The notes under the pieces were generated by a model. The model was not told the DNA's origin, searched no databases, and saw only the letters and a program-made list of their open reading frames with translations. Below are positions 35,286-43,419 of a stretch of 64,000 nt of DNA, piece by piece. The stretch covers positions 61,894-125,893 of the forward strand of contig NZ_JAJITC010000018.1 of assembly GCF_020881035.1 (NCBI RefSeq). The letters run 5' to 3'. The DNA comes from Paraburkholderia translucens (GTDB lineage: Bacteria > Pseudomonadota > Gammaproteobacteria > Burkholderiales > Burkholderiaceae). Made by a program: the position numbers and the translations under genes. Numbering within the stretch: position 1 is the stretch's first letter; each line of letters starts with the position of its first letter.

Positions 35286-36293
35286 TCAGGAACTGGTCAG
35301 AGTCATCAGAACGTCCGAATACCAGGCACTGTTGAGGCCCAGCGTCTCGTCAATGTGCAAATCTCGCGCGCCCATATCAATGGCAGACGAATGCACGCCG
35401 AGAAGCATCCATGGCAGGCGCGCGCCGGTTGTCGCTTGTCCGGTCGATACGTTGCTCATGACGACGGGCGCGCCGCTAGTGCCACGGTGCGTCCGCGCAT
35501 CGGTAATGAAACATCCTTTGCCCTGAAAGCGCAGGCCGAACGCCGATGCTATGACGCCTTGCCGCACCACAGGTAGATGGTGCAGTGAATCGTGAAAGCC
35601 GAGCGGAAATCCGACGACCAGCACCGAAGCGCCAACTGGCACTACGTCCCCCGGCCTGGGCAGGTGCTCGGGGCCAAACGAGCTGAATACCGCGTTCGGC
35701 GGCAGCCGATCCCTGTGAATCTCGAGCACCGCCACGTCAATTGAGCCGGCGTCGTCTTCGCCTTGCCGCCAAAGGCCGACGCTATCCGCATACAAGGGGA
35801 TGGAGAACCACGTCGAGGCACCGAGATCGTCAGGGTCGATGTGAAGCTCGATTTGCAACCTGTCCGGAAAGTGTCCGCTTGGCTCGTCGCTGACGACGTG
35901 GCGACTCGTCACAAGAAAGAGCCGCCCGTCACGCGCGAAAAAGAAACTGCTGGCATTCGTCAGATGGTCCGTATGCGCGAAGGTCCGGACGCGCGCCCCC
36001 GTGAGAAGCAGCGCATCCGCGGCCGGCCTGGATAGCGCCGCGCGTATCCCGGAAGAAGTTGGCGGCAAATTCGCTCGATCACGGACGAACTGTCCGATCA
36101 ACTGAAGCAGAGCATCGCGTTGCGGCCCTGCCTGCCCTGACGACAGGAACGTCGCAACGGAAATCTCGGATGGCCGGCCACCTGACGCGGCGTTCGGGAC
36201 ATGGTGAACGACGGGAAGTTCGTCAGCTCCGATACCCAGGAGCCACGTGTCGCCATTCGGGCTCACGTACAGCTCGACGGAATTGGCTTTCAT
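35286..36293 (-). CDS. Trypsin-like serine protease with an extra N-terminal domain
   Basis: A 335-residue protein. Residues 1-80 (MKANSVELYVSPNGDTWLLG, VATFLSSGQAGPQRDALLQL) form a small domain that I recall as a separate protein in rhizobia and Burkholderia. The trypsin-like part has His132 (LFLVTSRHVV), Asp186 (SIDVAVLEI) and Ser273 (THRGTSGAPVV), with GFPLGFHD and VVRQGVIAS between. No signal peptide or membrane span is visible, so it may act in the cytoplasm. The target is unknown. Similar proteases guard against stress or take part in defence islands. The next upstream gene is a frameshifted YRG protein gene 87 bp away. Confidence 0.85.
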   Translation of the reverse strand: MKANSVELYVSPNGDTWLLGIGADELPVVHHVPNAASGGRPSEISVATFLSSGQAGPQRDALLQLIGQFVRDRANLPPTSSGIRAALSRPAADALLLTGARVRTFAHTDHLTNASSFFFARDGRLFLVTSRHVVSDEPSGHFPDRLQIELHIDPDDLGASTWFSIPLYADSVGLWRQGEDDAGSIDVAVLEIHRDRLPPNAVFSSFGPEHLPRPGDVVPVGASVLVVGFPLGFHDSLHHLPVVRQGVIASAFGLRFQGKGCFITDARTHRGTSGAPVVMSNVSTGQATTGARLPWMLLGVHSSAIDMGARDLHIDETLGLNSAWYSDVLMTLTSS

Positions 36294-36380
36294 CGCTGAG
36301 TCTCCTGTTGTGGTGAGGACGATCGGAAAGCCGCTCGTTACGCCGATGTGAGGAACGGCGCCAGGCCATGCGGTTAGCCC

Positions 36381-36612
36381 TCATGCGGGGCCGAGGACCG
36401 TGTCGATTGCAGCTTGCCTCGCGCTTTCCCCGATGAGATAAGACCAGCGCCGCGTGAAAGGGCCGTTACGAATCTCGATGCCGTGACCTCGATGGCCGAG
36501 CACGCCAAGGTTGGCCCCCCTTGATCTGGAAAGTCACGTCATAAAGGTCTTCGGCAGAAGCCACCAAAGTGACGTGGATCTCGAAGCCACGGTAGGGAAT
36601 GCTGCGGTACAT
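36381..36612 (-). pseudogene. YRG-family small protein, frameshifted at a poly-C run
   Basis: Leftward from the ATG at 36612: MYRSIPYRGFEIHVTLVASA, EDLYDVTFQIKGG; then, after a shift in the run of six C at about 36515, NLGVLGHRGHGIEIRNGPFT, RRWSYLIGESARQAAIDTVL and a stop at 36381. With one C fewer the frame is continuous and matches the intact relative at 40996-41256. The homopolymer could be a real mutation, a sequencing error, or a phase-variable tract. Confidence 0.78.
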
Positions 36613-36962
36613 GAGGAGGCGCTCCTAGGAGTAAGGTCACGCGCCTCTTGTCGGGACTGTGCGGTAATGCCTCAATTATAGCCAGTTAAATCTGCGCACG
36701 CCTGCGCCTGACCGAACTGCACCATCGCGCACTTGTTCAGCCTGGAAATATCCCTATACAAACTCTTCAAAGCGCGTAGGATGGATGCAGTCGACTGAGT
36801 GCCCAATGGAGCACCTGGCGACCATCAGCAGCGCTTTCGGCGATCCCTAAGGGGACCTGTCAGTGATCGGAGACCGTGCAACGCGGTCACTCTGTCAGCA
36901 CTACCGATATTGCTCCACGCTCCTTTTTCTGTTTGCCGCCTCGCGCGGCGCGAGGTTATCCC
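36613..36962. other. Intergenic between divergent small genes
   Basis: Holds promoters for the leftward gene at 36612 and the rightward gene at 36963. No supported gene. Confidence 0.4.
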
Positions 36963-37340
36963 ATGACAGTCAAATTCCGCCTGTATCGCGGCCTGGAAAT
37001 CTATCCGCTCGTCTTTCCCCGTCGCCCTACCCTATCCGGTCGTGGGCACGACTACGAGGAGGGCTTCGATGCCGCCGTACGCATTCAGGAGCCGACAGTA
37101 GAAAGCGTCCCGACGCGCAGCCGCGTGTTCAGGCTCGTTACACAAAGCGCGTATCGAAGCGCGGGAGACGCGCGGCGCGCATGCGCGGCTTACGCGGAAC
37201 AGATGATCGACAACTGCCCGCCGGATGAGGAGTTCTTTAAATGGGACAGGGGCGAGGCCGTGAGCATTGAAACAGAACGGAATGCACAAGGCAGCCCTGC
37301 GCCGACCAAACACCCGATCTTTGCAGACTTCACAGGGTGA
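36963..37340 (+). CDS. Unknown small protein, YRG-like
   Basis: A 125-residue protein: MTVKFRLYRGLEIYPLVFPR, GRGHDYEEGFDAAVRIQEP, VFRLVTQSAYRSAGDARRAC and AAYAEQMIDN. The opening YRGLEI, a middle strand ending in AV-I and a final helix A--YA---ID resemble the YRG family at 13177 and 40996. GAGG precedes the ATG at 36963, which I prefer to the upstream ATG at 36876. Followed 10 bp later by the gene at 37351. Confidence 0.6.
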   Translation: MTVKFRLYRGLEIYPLVFPRRPTLSGRGHDYEEGFDAAVRIQEPTVESVPTRSRVFRLVTQSAYRSAGDARRACAAYAEQMIDNCPPDEEFFKWDRGEAVSIETERNAQGSPAPTKHPIFADFTG

Positions 37341-37350
37341 TCCGAATACC

Positions 37351-37653
37351 ATGCAACTTACTCTCCCTAACTACCGCATCGACCCGACACCGCGCAGGGC
37401 CGATGGAGAATATATGGCGCATGCACGCATCAGCGCCCATACCGCGGACGGCAGCGAAGCCGATATCTTCATGAGCGGCGACCTTGCAGGTTTTGACCTG
37501 CGCGACGACCCTGTCAGTTACGCAACCAAATGGGCAATGGAATGGATCGAGCGACGCTACGGCTGGCCGCATAGGACTGGAGTGCGATTCAGAGGTGCGA
37601 CTTTGCGCGGCCCGCGCTGGACAACCTATCTTAGCCAGTCGCAGGCATCCTGA
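37351..37653 (+). CDS. Unknown small protein following the YRG-like gene
   Basis: A 100-residue protein: MQLTLPNYRIDPTPRRADGE, YMAHARISAHTADGSEADIF, then YATKWAMEWIERRYGWP. The same strand-strand-helix pattern as its neighbour suggests a related fold, though the YRG motif is reduced to YRI. It lies 10 bp after the previous stop, so co-transcribed. Function unknown. Confidence 0.6.
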   Translation: MQLTLPNYRIDPTPRRADGEYMAHARISAHTADGSEADIFMSGDLAGFDLRDDPVSYATKWAMEWIERRYGWPHRTGVRFRGATLRGPRWTTYLSQSQAS

Positions 37654-37680
37654 GACCGCGTGCGATCGGGATTGTCCCTT

Positions 37681-37818
37681 TTATCGTCGGATTCTGGAAA
37701 TCAGGCTGATCAGGTAGCTAGCTACAACCAGACCACAGGTCGCAGTCGCGACTACAAAATAAAGGGTGATGGAAATCGACACCACCCATTCAAAGACCAA
37801 AGCGACGATGGTTGCCAT
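37681..37818 (-). CDS. 45-residue membrane protein
   Basis: A short frame: MATIVALVFEWVVSISITLY and VVATATCGLVVASYLISLIS make one or two hydrophobic spans, ending RIRR. GGTGAT lies upstream of the ATG at a workable distance. It is not among the paralogous families seen here. Small hydrophobic proteins can be regulators or toxins, but nothing decides. Confidence 0.45.
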   Translation of the reverse strand: MATIVALVFEWVVSISITLYFVVATATCGLVVASYLISLISRIRR

Positions 37819-37904
37819 GTTGATTGATCACCAGGTGCCTCAAGGACGTAGTCGCGGCGGATCTCGGAAAGCGGACAAATCTCGTGCATCTCGTGCATAA
37901 CTGA

Positions 37905-38177
37905 CTAGTTCCACGCAGGCCTTTGCTCCGCTGGCGCACGCACCGAATTTGAATGCGCTCCCGGTGCGATATCCCATGCCTCCCGTTCCTGCCAGAGTTG
38001 CGCACCTACGTGGACGAGACTGTTCCGGTCGTCCGCGTTCATCGTAGAATGTTCGCGCGCACGGAACCCGGCCAGCCACGGCAGAGAATATGCCGCACCC
38101 GGGTCGCTTGAGTTTTCCGCGACGGCCATGCGCAACACCTCGAGGATCGCTTTCACATTGACGTACGGCTTGTTCAT
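37905..38177 (-). CDS. 'MNKPYVNVKAIL' small protein (copy 2)
   Basis: A 90-residue protein: MNKPYVNVKAILEVLRMAVA, SLPWLAGFRAREHSTMNADD and LVHVGAQLWQ, then a longer tail than the paralog at 34751-34969. GAGGAGATC precedes GTGATG, so the start is 38177 or the GTG at 38180. Both copies lie on the minus strand near other paralogous small genes. Confidence 0.68.
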   Translation of the reverse strand: MNKPYVNVKAILEVLRMAVAENSSDPGAAYSLPWLAGFRAREHSTMNADDRNSLVHVGAQLWQEREAWDIAPGAHSNSVRAPAEQRPAWN

Positions 38178-38267
38178 CACGATCTCCTCGTTAGTGTAAT
38201 GCTGCGCAACCCTACTCGCCGTCCCTTACTGGGCCCCAAGATTTGAGATGCACCGGATCGACAAGAC

Positions 38268-38477
38268 TTACTGCTCCCTCCCCCCACCGTTGATCCCGCT
38301 TCCGCTTTGCCATACATGTCTTCCTCGTTCGGACAGTTCGCCGCACCTGTGCTCGGCGTCGGCCTCACTCCCCTCGATCGCCATTTCCCCGCCTGCCTGT
38401 TCCTGCGCCCTTTGTTTCTGCTTATGTCTCGCCGCGACGACTTCATCGTGCGACCTGCCTGCGTAATTCAAGGTCAT
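38268..38477 (-). CDS. 'NYAGRSHDE' small hydrophilic protein (cassette 2, second copy)
   Basis: A 69-residue polar protein beginning MTLNYAGRSHDEVVAARHKQ with GEMAIEGSEADAEH and GELSERGRHVW. Paralog of 15095-15319. GGAGGAAC-like sequence precedes the ATG at 38477. It lies 40 bp after the stop of a membrane protein gene, as in the first cassette. Confidence 0.7.
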   Translation of the reverse strand: MTLNYAGRSHDEVVAARHKQKQRAQEQAGGEMAIEGSEADAEHRCGELSERGRHVWQSGSGINGGGREQ

Positions 38478-38517
38478 CTTGTTCCTCCTTCAAAACAGTT
38501 CTTGCATCCTGCGGGTG

Positions 38518-38685
38518 TCATTTCCCGGCTGACAATCGCAAACGCTCGCGTAGCCTGTCCAATACGTGATGTTCGTTCAGCCAACGGATCTCCTGTTTCC
38601 GCTGGGCGCCGCGCATGTACCTCCGCAGTGATACGGCGAAGATCAGCGCCAACCCGAAAGCGATGCCCCACATTGCATGAGTCAT
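38518..38685 (-). CDS. 55-residue membrane protein (cassette 2, second copy)
   Basis: MTHAMWGIAFGLALIFAVSL, then a basic stretch and NEHHVLDRLRERLRLSAGK. Identical in length to the relative at 15376-15543. A span followed by a basic cytoplasmic tail. Conservation starts at this ATG, which settles the start. Confidence 0.68.
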   Translation of the reverse strand: MTHAMWGIAFGLALIFAVSLRRYMRGAQRKQEIRWLNEHHVLDRLRERLRLSAGK

Positions 38686-38787
38686 ATTTCCTTTTCAATC
38701 TGTTCCCGATTTACACCTGGCGACCGATTATGCGGTAAGAAATGTCACTCGTTCCCTGGCGCTTTCAAAATCCGGATGCTCAGTCAT

Positions 38788-38946
38788 TCAGTGCTTATCG
38801 CGCACCCGGTCCCCGATCAGAGACGTATCTGGCCAACGGGCGGCCGGCTCGCCCTCATGTTCCAGCCTGCACGCTGCCGCCGCGGATATCGCGAGGCACA
38901 CTACCACCGCGAACACGATACAGGACCGTCTATTGATCGACTCGCG
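38788..38946 (-). pseudogene. Membrane protein of cassette 2, second copy with lost start
   Basis: Leftward: SCIVFAVVVCLAISAAAACR, LEHEGEPAARWPDTSLIGDR and a final VRDKH match the gene at 15646-15804 (span, then REH-DGP--RW and DWLHHKH). At the position of the ATG of the intact copy there is GCG, with the ribosome-binding region AAGGAAG still in place. A read-through from a GTG at 39018 is possible, so it could still be expressed with a longer N-terminus. Confidence 0.5.
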
Positions 38947-39458
38947 GCACTCTTCCTTGCCGTCGGGCCCACACTTACATATTAGCCTCCCATAGCAATA
39001 TGAAAGGTCTTTATTCACCGATCTATCGTACTCGTAGCTTTATGCCACACACAGCTTTGTCCCACGCACGGATGTTGGATATCGGGAGGCAGATACGACG
39101 CTACCCATCCTGACCACGGATGACGTCGACAGAGGCGTGGAACGCGATGCGCGACGAGAAGGCCCCGATGCAGGAGAATGAATGGCCTGGTATCACGATG
39201 CGCACGCTGAGCACCCCGTCACCCGGACACGTGACACATGTTAGACCCTCAAGCAAACAAATCTTCATTTGCGATTTTCAGGAACACCACGATTTCGGGT
39301 AGCAATCGGAAATTGCGCCATGCGCTTCCTCTCCCTGTACTCGGTGATCTTGGTGTCACGTCCGCTGCAAGCGGTCGGCCGATGCCCTGACCGATAGTTC
39401 GAGCTTCTTGAGCACATCAGGATTACACTCGAAGCAGGGAAAATTCTGGAGCAGAACC
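38947..39458. other. Intergenic, no gene seen
   Basis: A 60-codon plus-strand frame at 39120-39302 has no paralog, motif or clear ribosome-binding site. The right end is conserved with the region upstream of the gene at 19793 and probably holds the promoter for 39459. Confidence 0.4.
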
Positions 39459-39776
39459 ATGGTCGAAGCTACCCCCCAAAACACCTTTCTTGGTCTTCCA
39501 TTGAGTTCCGAGCACGACGCAGAGGTGAGGCACTACATAAAGAGGAAGAAACTGCGCGGAGCGCCATGGGACACGCCGGAGCTGGAAGCCATGCTGGATG
39601 ACATGCTGGTTCCCCCGCGCGAGGAAGACGGAGAATCTGGCGCCACTGTCAACGAGACCAGGTCAGCCACAGAACGCGCGACAGCTTCCGTTGACGAGGC
39701 TATGGAACCCATTGGGGCAAGCGAGGAGCGAAATGCGGCCATGGAAGCCGAAGGAATGAAGGGGCCAAGACCGTAG
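39459..39776 (+). CDS. 'GLPLSSEHDAEVRHYI' small acidic protein (copy 2)
   Basis: A 105-residue protein: MVEATPQNTFLGLPLSSEHD, APWDTPELEAMLDDMLVPPR and the helix TERATASVDEAMEPIGASEE. Same length as 19476-19793 and roughly 70% identical, on the opposite strand. TTCTGGAGCAGAACC precedes the ATG, matching the other copy's leader. Function unknown. Confidence 0.72.
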   Translation: MVEATPQNTFLGLPLSSEHDAEVRHYIKRKKLRGAPWDTPELEAMLDDMLVPPREEDGESGATVNETRSATERATASVDEAMEPIGASEERNAAMEAEGMKGPRP

Positions 39777-40200
39777 AGTCAGGAAGGTCCACCCGTTTTA
39801 TTTCGGATTACGTATTGACGTCCCGGGTACATTTCACACAGACAGCGCATTGATAGTCTTACGCTTGCGGTGTGTGACCGTTGCGCGGTTGCGCGGGGGA
39901 AGTTCGACTGAAAGGTCTTTGCGATCTGCCTTGCATTGCCGTCGAAAAAGGCGCATTCTCGTCAGATGCAGAGTGCACGCCTTGAGACCCGACTGCTCCG
40001 GTCGGCACGGCGCCCTCAAGCTTCACGGTACCGAGACCACTGCGGATATCGTGCCGAAAGCTTCGTGCCTCATTCAGGCCGCGTTTTGCCTGTCTTCGTT
40101 GTCCGCTTGTCGGGCGCTCAAGAAGGTTCTCCCCTCGCTGACAACGACATTCGGTTGCTGAGTCGGCCCTGATATTTTGAATTTTTCCATTGGAAATACC
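39777..40200. other. Intergenic, no gene seen
   Basis: Open frames here (for example 39850-40161) show neither family motif nor ribosome-binding site. The right end should hold the promoter of the gene pair at 40201. Confidence 0.4.
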
Positions 40201-40389
40201 ATGCCCAGGCAACCCAGGACGTACTCAAGCCCCGCCGTCAGGCAAAGCGACTACGTCGTCGAGCAGAAAGCCCGTGAGTCGGCACGGGAGATGGCGGAAG
40301 GCAAGCGGGCGCAAAGGCGACGCGACATGGACGCCCGCATCGATGTCAACGCGGCCAAGTGGCGATATATCTGTCCGGTGAGTGAATGA
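40201..40389 (+). CDS. Small basic protein ending 'KWRY', partner of DUF1488 (copy 3)
   Basis: A 62-residue protein: MPRQPRTYSSPAVRQSDYVV, EQKARESAREMAEGKRAQRR and ARIDVNAAKWRYICP. The relatives at 16403 and 20691 share the ending. GGAAATACC precedes the ATG. Its stop overlaps an ATG (ATGA) of a short frame leading toward the DUF1488 gene. Confidence 0.68.
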   Translation: MPRQPRTYSSPAVRQSDYVVEQKARESAREMAEGKRAQRRRDMDARIDVNAAKWRYICPVSE

Positions 40390-40401
40390 AAAAAACAGTG
40401 C

Positions 40402-40647
40402 GTGCTCAACTTTCCCAATCCCAGTCGCATCTACGACGCATCAAGACACTGTGTGTGCTTCTGGGGCCATGACAATGCGCGCGAGGTTGTCTTTCTGGTC
40501 GACGATGCGATGTTGACGAAGCTGAACCCCGACATGGGTCCTGACGAGTCCGCGCTGCTTGCGACCTTCGACCACAACCGCGACCGAATCCTGGGACTGG
40601 CCAGAACCCTTTATAAGGGTGGTCCCACCAGATACACAATTTCGTGA
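40402..40647 (+). CDS. DUF1488-family protein (copy 3)
   Basis: An 81-residue protein: LNFPNPSRIYDASRHCVCFW, GHDNAREVVFLVDDAMLTKL, ATFDHNRDRILGLARTLYKG and ending RYTIS. The start given is the GTG at 40402. In the intact relative at 20690 the protein begins MTKKV; here the corresponding ATG at 40386 overlaps the upstream stop but is out of frame by two bases, so the normal start may be damaged and expression reduced. Confidence 0.75.
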   Translation: MLNFPNPSRIYDASRHCVCFWGHDNAREVVFLVDDAMLTKLNPDMGPDESALLATFDHNRDRILGLARTLYKGGPTRYTIS

Positions 40648-40995
40648 ACAGAGGGCCTATCGCCACCTGTACCCCTGCACCTTTCTGCTGACGCGGGACG
40701 GGCCGCCGACGGTCGTCGCTGCTTACGTCGTTCCGGACGGGTTGCCATCCGGTTTGGCTGGTTTTGTAACTGAGTACGCGATGGCGATATATTGCTCCCC
40801 GCTGCTGCACTCACGAAATGCTTCGGAGCTTCGCGCCCGACCCACAACGGGTATTTGCCGGGACCTCGATTTGGGGACGGCACCTGCATGGCCTCCATGC
40901 ATCCGCTCATCGGGGAACCGAGCACACGATTGCGTACAACCATCAGGACCGGAGTCGAGCACAAGGCTTGATTCTTCAACCGGCGGAGTCTGTCG
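40648..40995. other. Intergenic, no gene seen
   Basis: Frames on both strands overlap heavily without ribosome-binding sites or motifs. Confidence 0.4.
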
Positions 40996-41256
40996 ATGTA
41001 TCGGATGATTCCCTATAGAGGGTTTGAGATTCACGTCACATTGACTCTTTCCGCGGAGGACATGTACGAGGTAACGATGCAGATTAAAGGCGGTACCAAC
41101 TTCGGCATCATCGGCGACGGTGCAAACGCAATCCAGCTTCGCCATGGCCCCTTTACCAGGCGCTGGGCTTACCTGGTCGCGGAAGTCGCAGGGCAGGCAG
41201 CAATTGACGTGCTTTTGGGATCTTCAATCGATACAAACAGCTCACCATTGAAGTGA
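40996..41256 (+). CDS. YRG-family small protein
   Basis: An 86-residue protein: MYRMIPYRGFEIHVTLTLSA, EDMYEVTMQIKGG, LRHGPFTRRWAYLVAEVAGQ and AAIDVLLGS. Intact relative of the frameshifted gene at 36381-36612. It shares the YRG(F/Y)E(I/L) opening and helical end with the protein at 13177. GGAG lies 11 bp upstream of the ATG, a weak spacing. Function unknown. Confidence 0.68.
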   Translation: MYRMIPYRGFEIHVTLTLSAEDMYEVTMQIKGGTNFGIIGDGANAIQLRHGPFTRRWAYLVAEVAGQAAIDVLLGSSIDTNSSPLK

Positions 41257-41447
41257 GTTCTTCCCTCTCTCTCCGATAGCCTGCAACGTTTACCGCATCG
41301 TAGAGGGCCAGGCGCATCCGGCCGATTTGCGCTTGCCTCAGTCGCTTGAATGATAGCAAGCGCGCACCGCCCGATACCACTCGAGCTTCACGGTGTGGGA
41401 ATGGTACGGGTCGCAATCCCTGCGTGCCTGATCGAGTGACATGAGCG

Positions 41448-41705
41448 TTAATTCGAGGATCCAACGACCTTGGCCAGGTCCCGCTCTTTTCCCTTAATGC
41501 TTTCGATCAAGAATTTTCTCACTTCGAAAAGGTCCTTGAGTGCCTGCTCTGCCATAGGGAGAACGTCTTGCATCGGTAGTGTGTCAGAGCCGCCCATGAG
41601 CGATGCCTGAATCATGTCACGCACCGTGCTAATGCTGAGTTCCGCCCGCATGATCCGGTTCTCAGTTACGGTCAGACTGTGACGTTGCTGCGCGATCGTA
41701 AGCAC
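41448..41705 (-). CDS. Small helical hypothetical protein
   Basis: An 85-residue protein with a GTG start: LTIAQQRHSLTVTENRIMRA, ELSISTVRDMIQASLMGG and MAEQALKDLFEVRKFLIESI. A two-helix pattern with GGAG upstream of the GTG at 41705. No recognised family or paralog. Confidence 0.5.
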   Translation of the reverse strand: MLTIAQQRHSLTVTENRIMRAELSISTVRDMIQASLMGGSDTLPMQDVLPMAEQALKDLFEVRKFLIESIKGKERDLAKVVGSSN

Positions 41706-41967
41706 ACATATCTCCGGTGCGTCTCGTCATTCATTATTGCGTTTAGCACAGATCGGTACATAGCCGGAGACGAGCAACCTCAGCAAACTTCCAGCGACCG
41801 GAGCTGAGGCTGCGGTCTGAAGAACTTGTTTGCCGTGAGAGTACACGCCGTCGGAACGATGCCGCGCCGCCCTTCAGGGCCTGCTGGAACCGGCGCTTTT
41901 CCGGTTCCTCGCTTCCCAGCGATCCCGGGCGAGGCAATATCGTCTCTGTTTTCGTCGACGGTCAGGA

Positions 41968-42168
41968 TCACATGAGGTCGCATCCCGCATCTGGCCATTT
42001 CCTCGCTGACCTGATCCCTTGCTTCGGCTTTCTGTATGGAACCACTTCGACGTCTTGCTCATCACTTTCGGGGGCCATCGGCATACCATCATCCGTCGCG
42101 CTCTGTGCAGCCTCTCTGCGCCTCCTGCTTTCTGCCAGCTCTTCCGCATGTATCTGGTTAACATTCAT
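41968..42168 (-). CDS. 'AEELAESRR' small protein (cassette 1, second copy)
   Basis: A 66-residue charged protein: MNVNQIHAEELAESRRRREA, ATDDGMPMAPESDEQD and KPKQGIRSARKWPDAG. TAGGAGTGCATC before the ATG matches the leader of the paralog at 14075. It follows the broken HicB-like gene, preserving the order of cassette 1 on the opposite strand. Confidence 0.65.
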   Translation of the reverse strand: MNVNQIHAEELAESRRRREAAQSATDDGMPMAPESDEQDVEVVPYRKPKQGIRSARKWPDAGCDLM

Positions 42169-42277
42169 GATGCACTCCTACTGTGAGAAAAACTGGTTCG
42201 GCCCCCGATAGTCGAGACGGCGCGACACGTTGTCACGTCGCGCTTGCTTCCTGCCATTTGTCGTCGCGCGAACGGTG

Positions 42278-42726
42278 TCAGGCGTCCGCGAAAACCCGTT
42301 GGGAAACGGGCAAACAGCACAACTGCCCGTCGTACCGGCTCGAAAGTTCGTGTACGGCAGCCAGGGTGATGAACGCGGAGCGCGTCATATGACGTTCTCT
42401 TGCCGCCCGATCCACCGCTGCAGCAAACTTTCGAGCAGATCAAACTGAACGTCCGCGGCTTTCGAGGTAATCCGCGCGAGATTGATGTCGACAAACATCC
42501 AGATGCCCTCCCCATCGTCCAGATCGAGCGAATGCAACTCCGACGCGCTGCACGTCGGAGCGGGGATGAGTTGCTCACTCCGGTCGTACATCAATACGAC
42601 GGCCCTCGTCGCGTTGCGCAGCAGTTCGGCGAACGAATCTCCGCGTGCTTCGGCGCTCGGAAAGTCAGGAAAACTGCCGCGAAAGCCGAATTCGTCCTCG
42701 CGGCAAACATAAAAGGGATACTGCAT
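42278..42726 (-). pseudogene. HicB-like protein, frameshifted (cassette 1, second copy)
   Basis: Leftward from the ATG at 42726: MQYPFYVCREDEFGFRGSFP, DRSEQLIPAPTCSASELHSL, then FDLLESLLQR. There the frame shifts: the conserved tail VDRAARERHMTRSAFITLAA and VHEL continues in another frame to a stop at 42278. The intact relative at 13492 reads LLQRVDAAAKKR, so one base was lost at about 42410. Without the tail, DNA binding through the ribbon-helix-helix part is lost, though the N-terminal HicB domain could still be made. Confidence 0.8.
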
Positions 42727-42765
42727 ACTGGCCCACTGGGTTTGGGACTGACTGGCATTTGGCTG

Positions 42766-43038
42766 TCAGAGCTCGGATGCCTGAACCTTGCCGTCAACGA
42801 TATCTTTGCCGAACTGCATGGCGAGCTCGATGGCATCACGCTCGTTCGTGGGACTGGCGCCGCCGAACAACGTCGAATAGCGGCGCAAGCTCGCTCCTGT
42901 GGACGGGATAGCGTCAATTCCCACGACGGATGAGAACCGGCGTGCCCCTTTGGCATAGGGGTCGCGATGCAGCGGAAATTCCTGGTGAGAGTAAGCGCGC
43001 AGCTCGTACCCTCGGTATTCAATGGTCGGAATGGTCAT
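42766..43038 (-). CDS. Small 'YRGYEL' protein (cassette 1, second copy)
   Basis: A 90-residue protein: MTIPTIEYRGYELRAYSHQE, HRDPYAKGARRFSSVV, then LRRYSTLFGGA and DAIELAMQFGKDIVDGKVQA. Same length as 13177-13449 and about 75% identical. First gene of the inverted cassette; the upstream 120 bp are also conserved. Function unknown. Confidence 0.75.
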   Translation of the reverse strand: MTIPTIEYRGYELRAYSHQEFPLHRDPYAKGARRFSSVVGIDAIPSTGASLRRYSTLFGGASPTNERDAIELAMQFGKDIVDGKVQASEL

Positions 43039-43160
43039 GATGACGGGCTCTTCAATCAAAACTGGCCGTCATTGAACTGCTCGTATCCGGATGCGAGAAG
43101 GCGGTCAGGAATATTTGGATGTTTCCACGATGCGCCCAATGCGATAGCAAAGCAACTGAA
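43039..43160 (-). promoter_or_regulatory. Leader of the second YRG-HicB cassette
   Basis: Counterpart of 13056-13176 on the other strand, with shared blocks CCTGACCGCC, TCGCATCCGGA and AATGACGGCCAGT. Likely promoter or leader, or the 3' end of a lost gene. The remaining sequence up to about 43420 shows nothing convincing. Confidence 0.4.
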
Positions 43161-43419
43161 ATCGTGATGGTACAAAAAAGAAGCCGGCGTTTGGCCGGCC
43201 TCTCTTCATCAGGCGGGGAGACCGCCAGACAACCTGCTCGTGCAGGAGGTCATTCTCGTGTGCGCGCGCAACATGCGCCTCATTGACGACTATATCCCTA
43301 TCCTGCGAGATGTGCAGTGGTTTCGAAGAGTTTGACGGCCGGATGGTAACGGGGGACGGCTGGATCTGTCGTTCGCATGCTTGCAATCGGTGGGAAAATG
43401 CGTCACACCCCGCTGCCCG

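Noticed and set aside
39120..39302. 60-codon plus-strand frame between the two cassettes of the right block
   Set aside because: Not conserved in the left block, weak start.
41338..41442. 34-codon minus-strand frame starting MSLDQARRDCDPYHS
   Set aside because: Looks protein-like but there is no ribosome-binding site within reach and no relative; too short to support.
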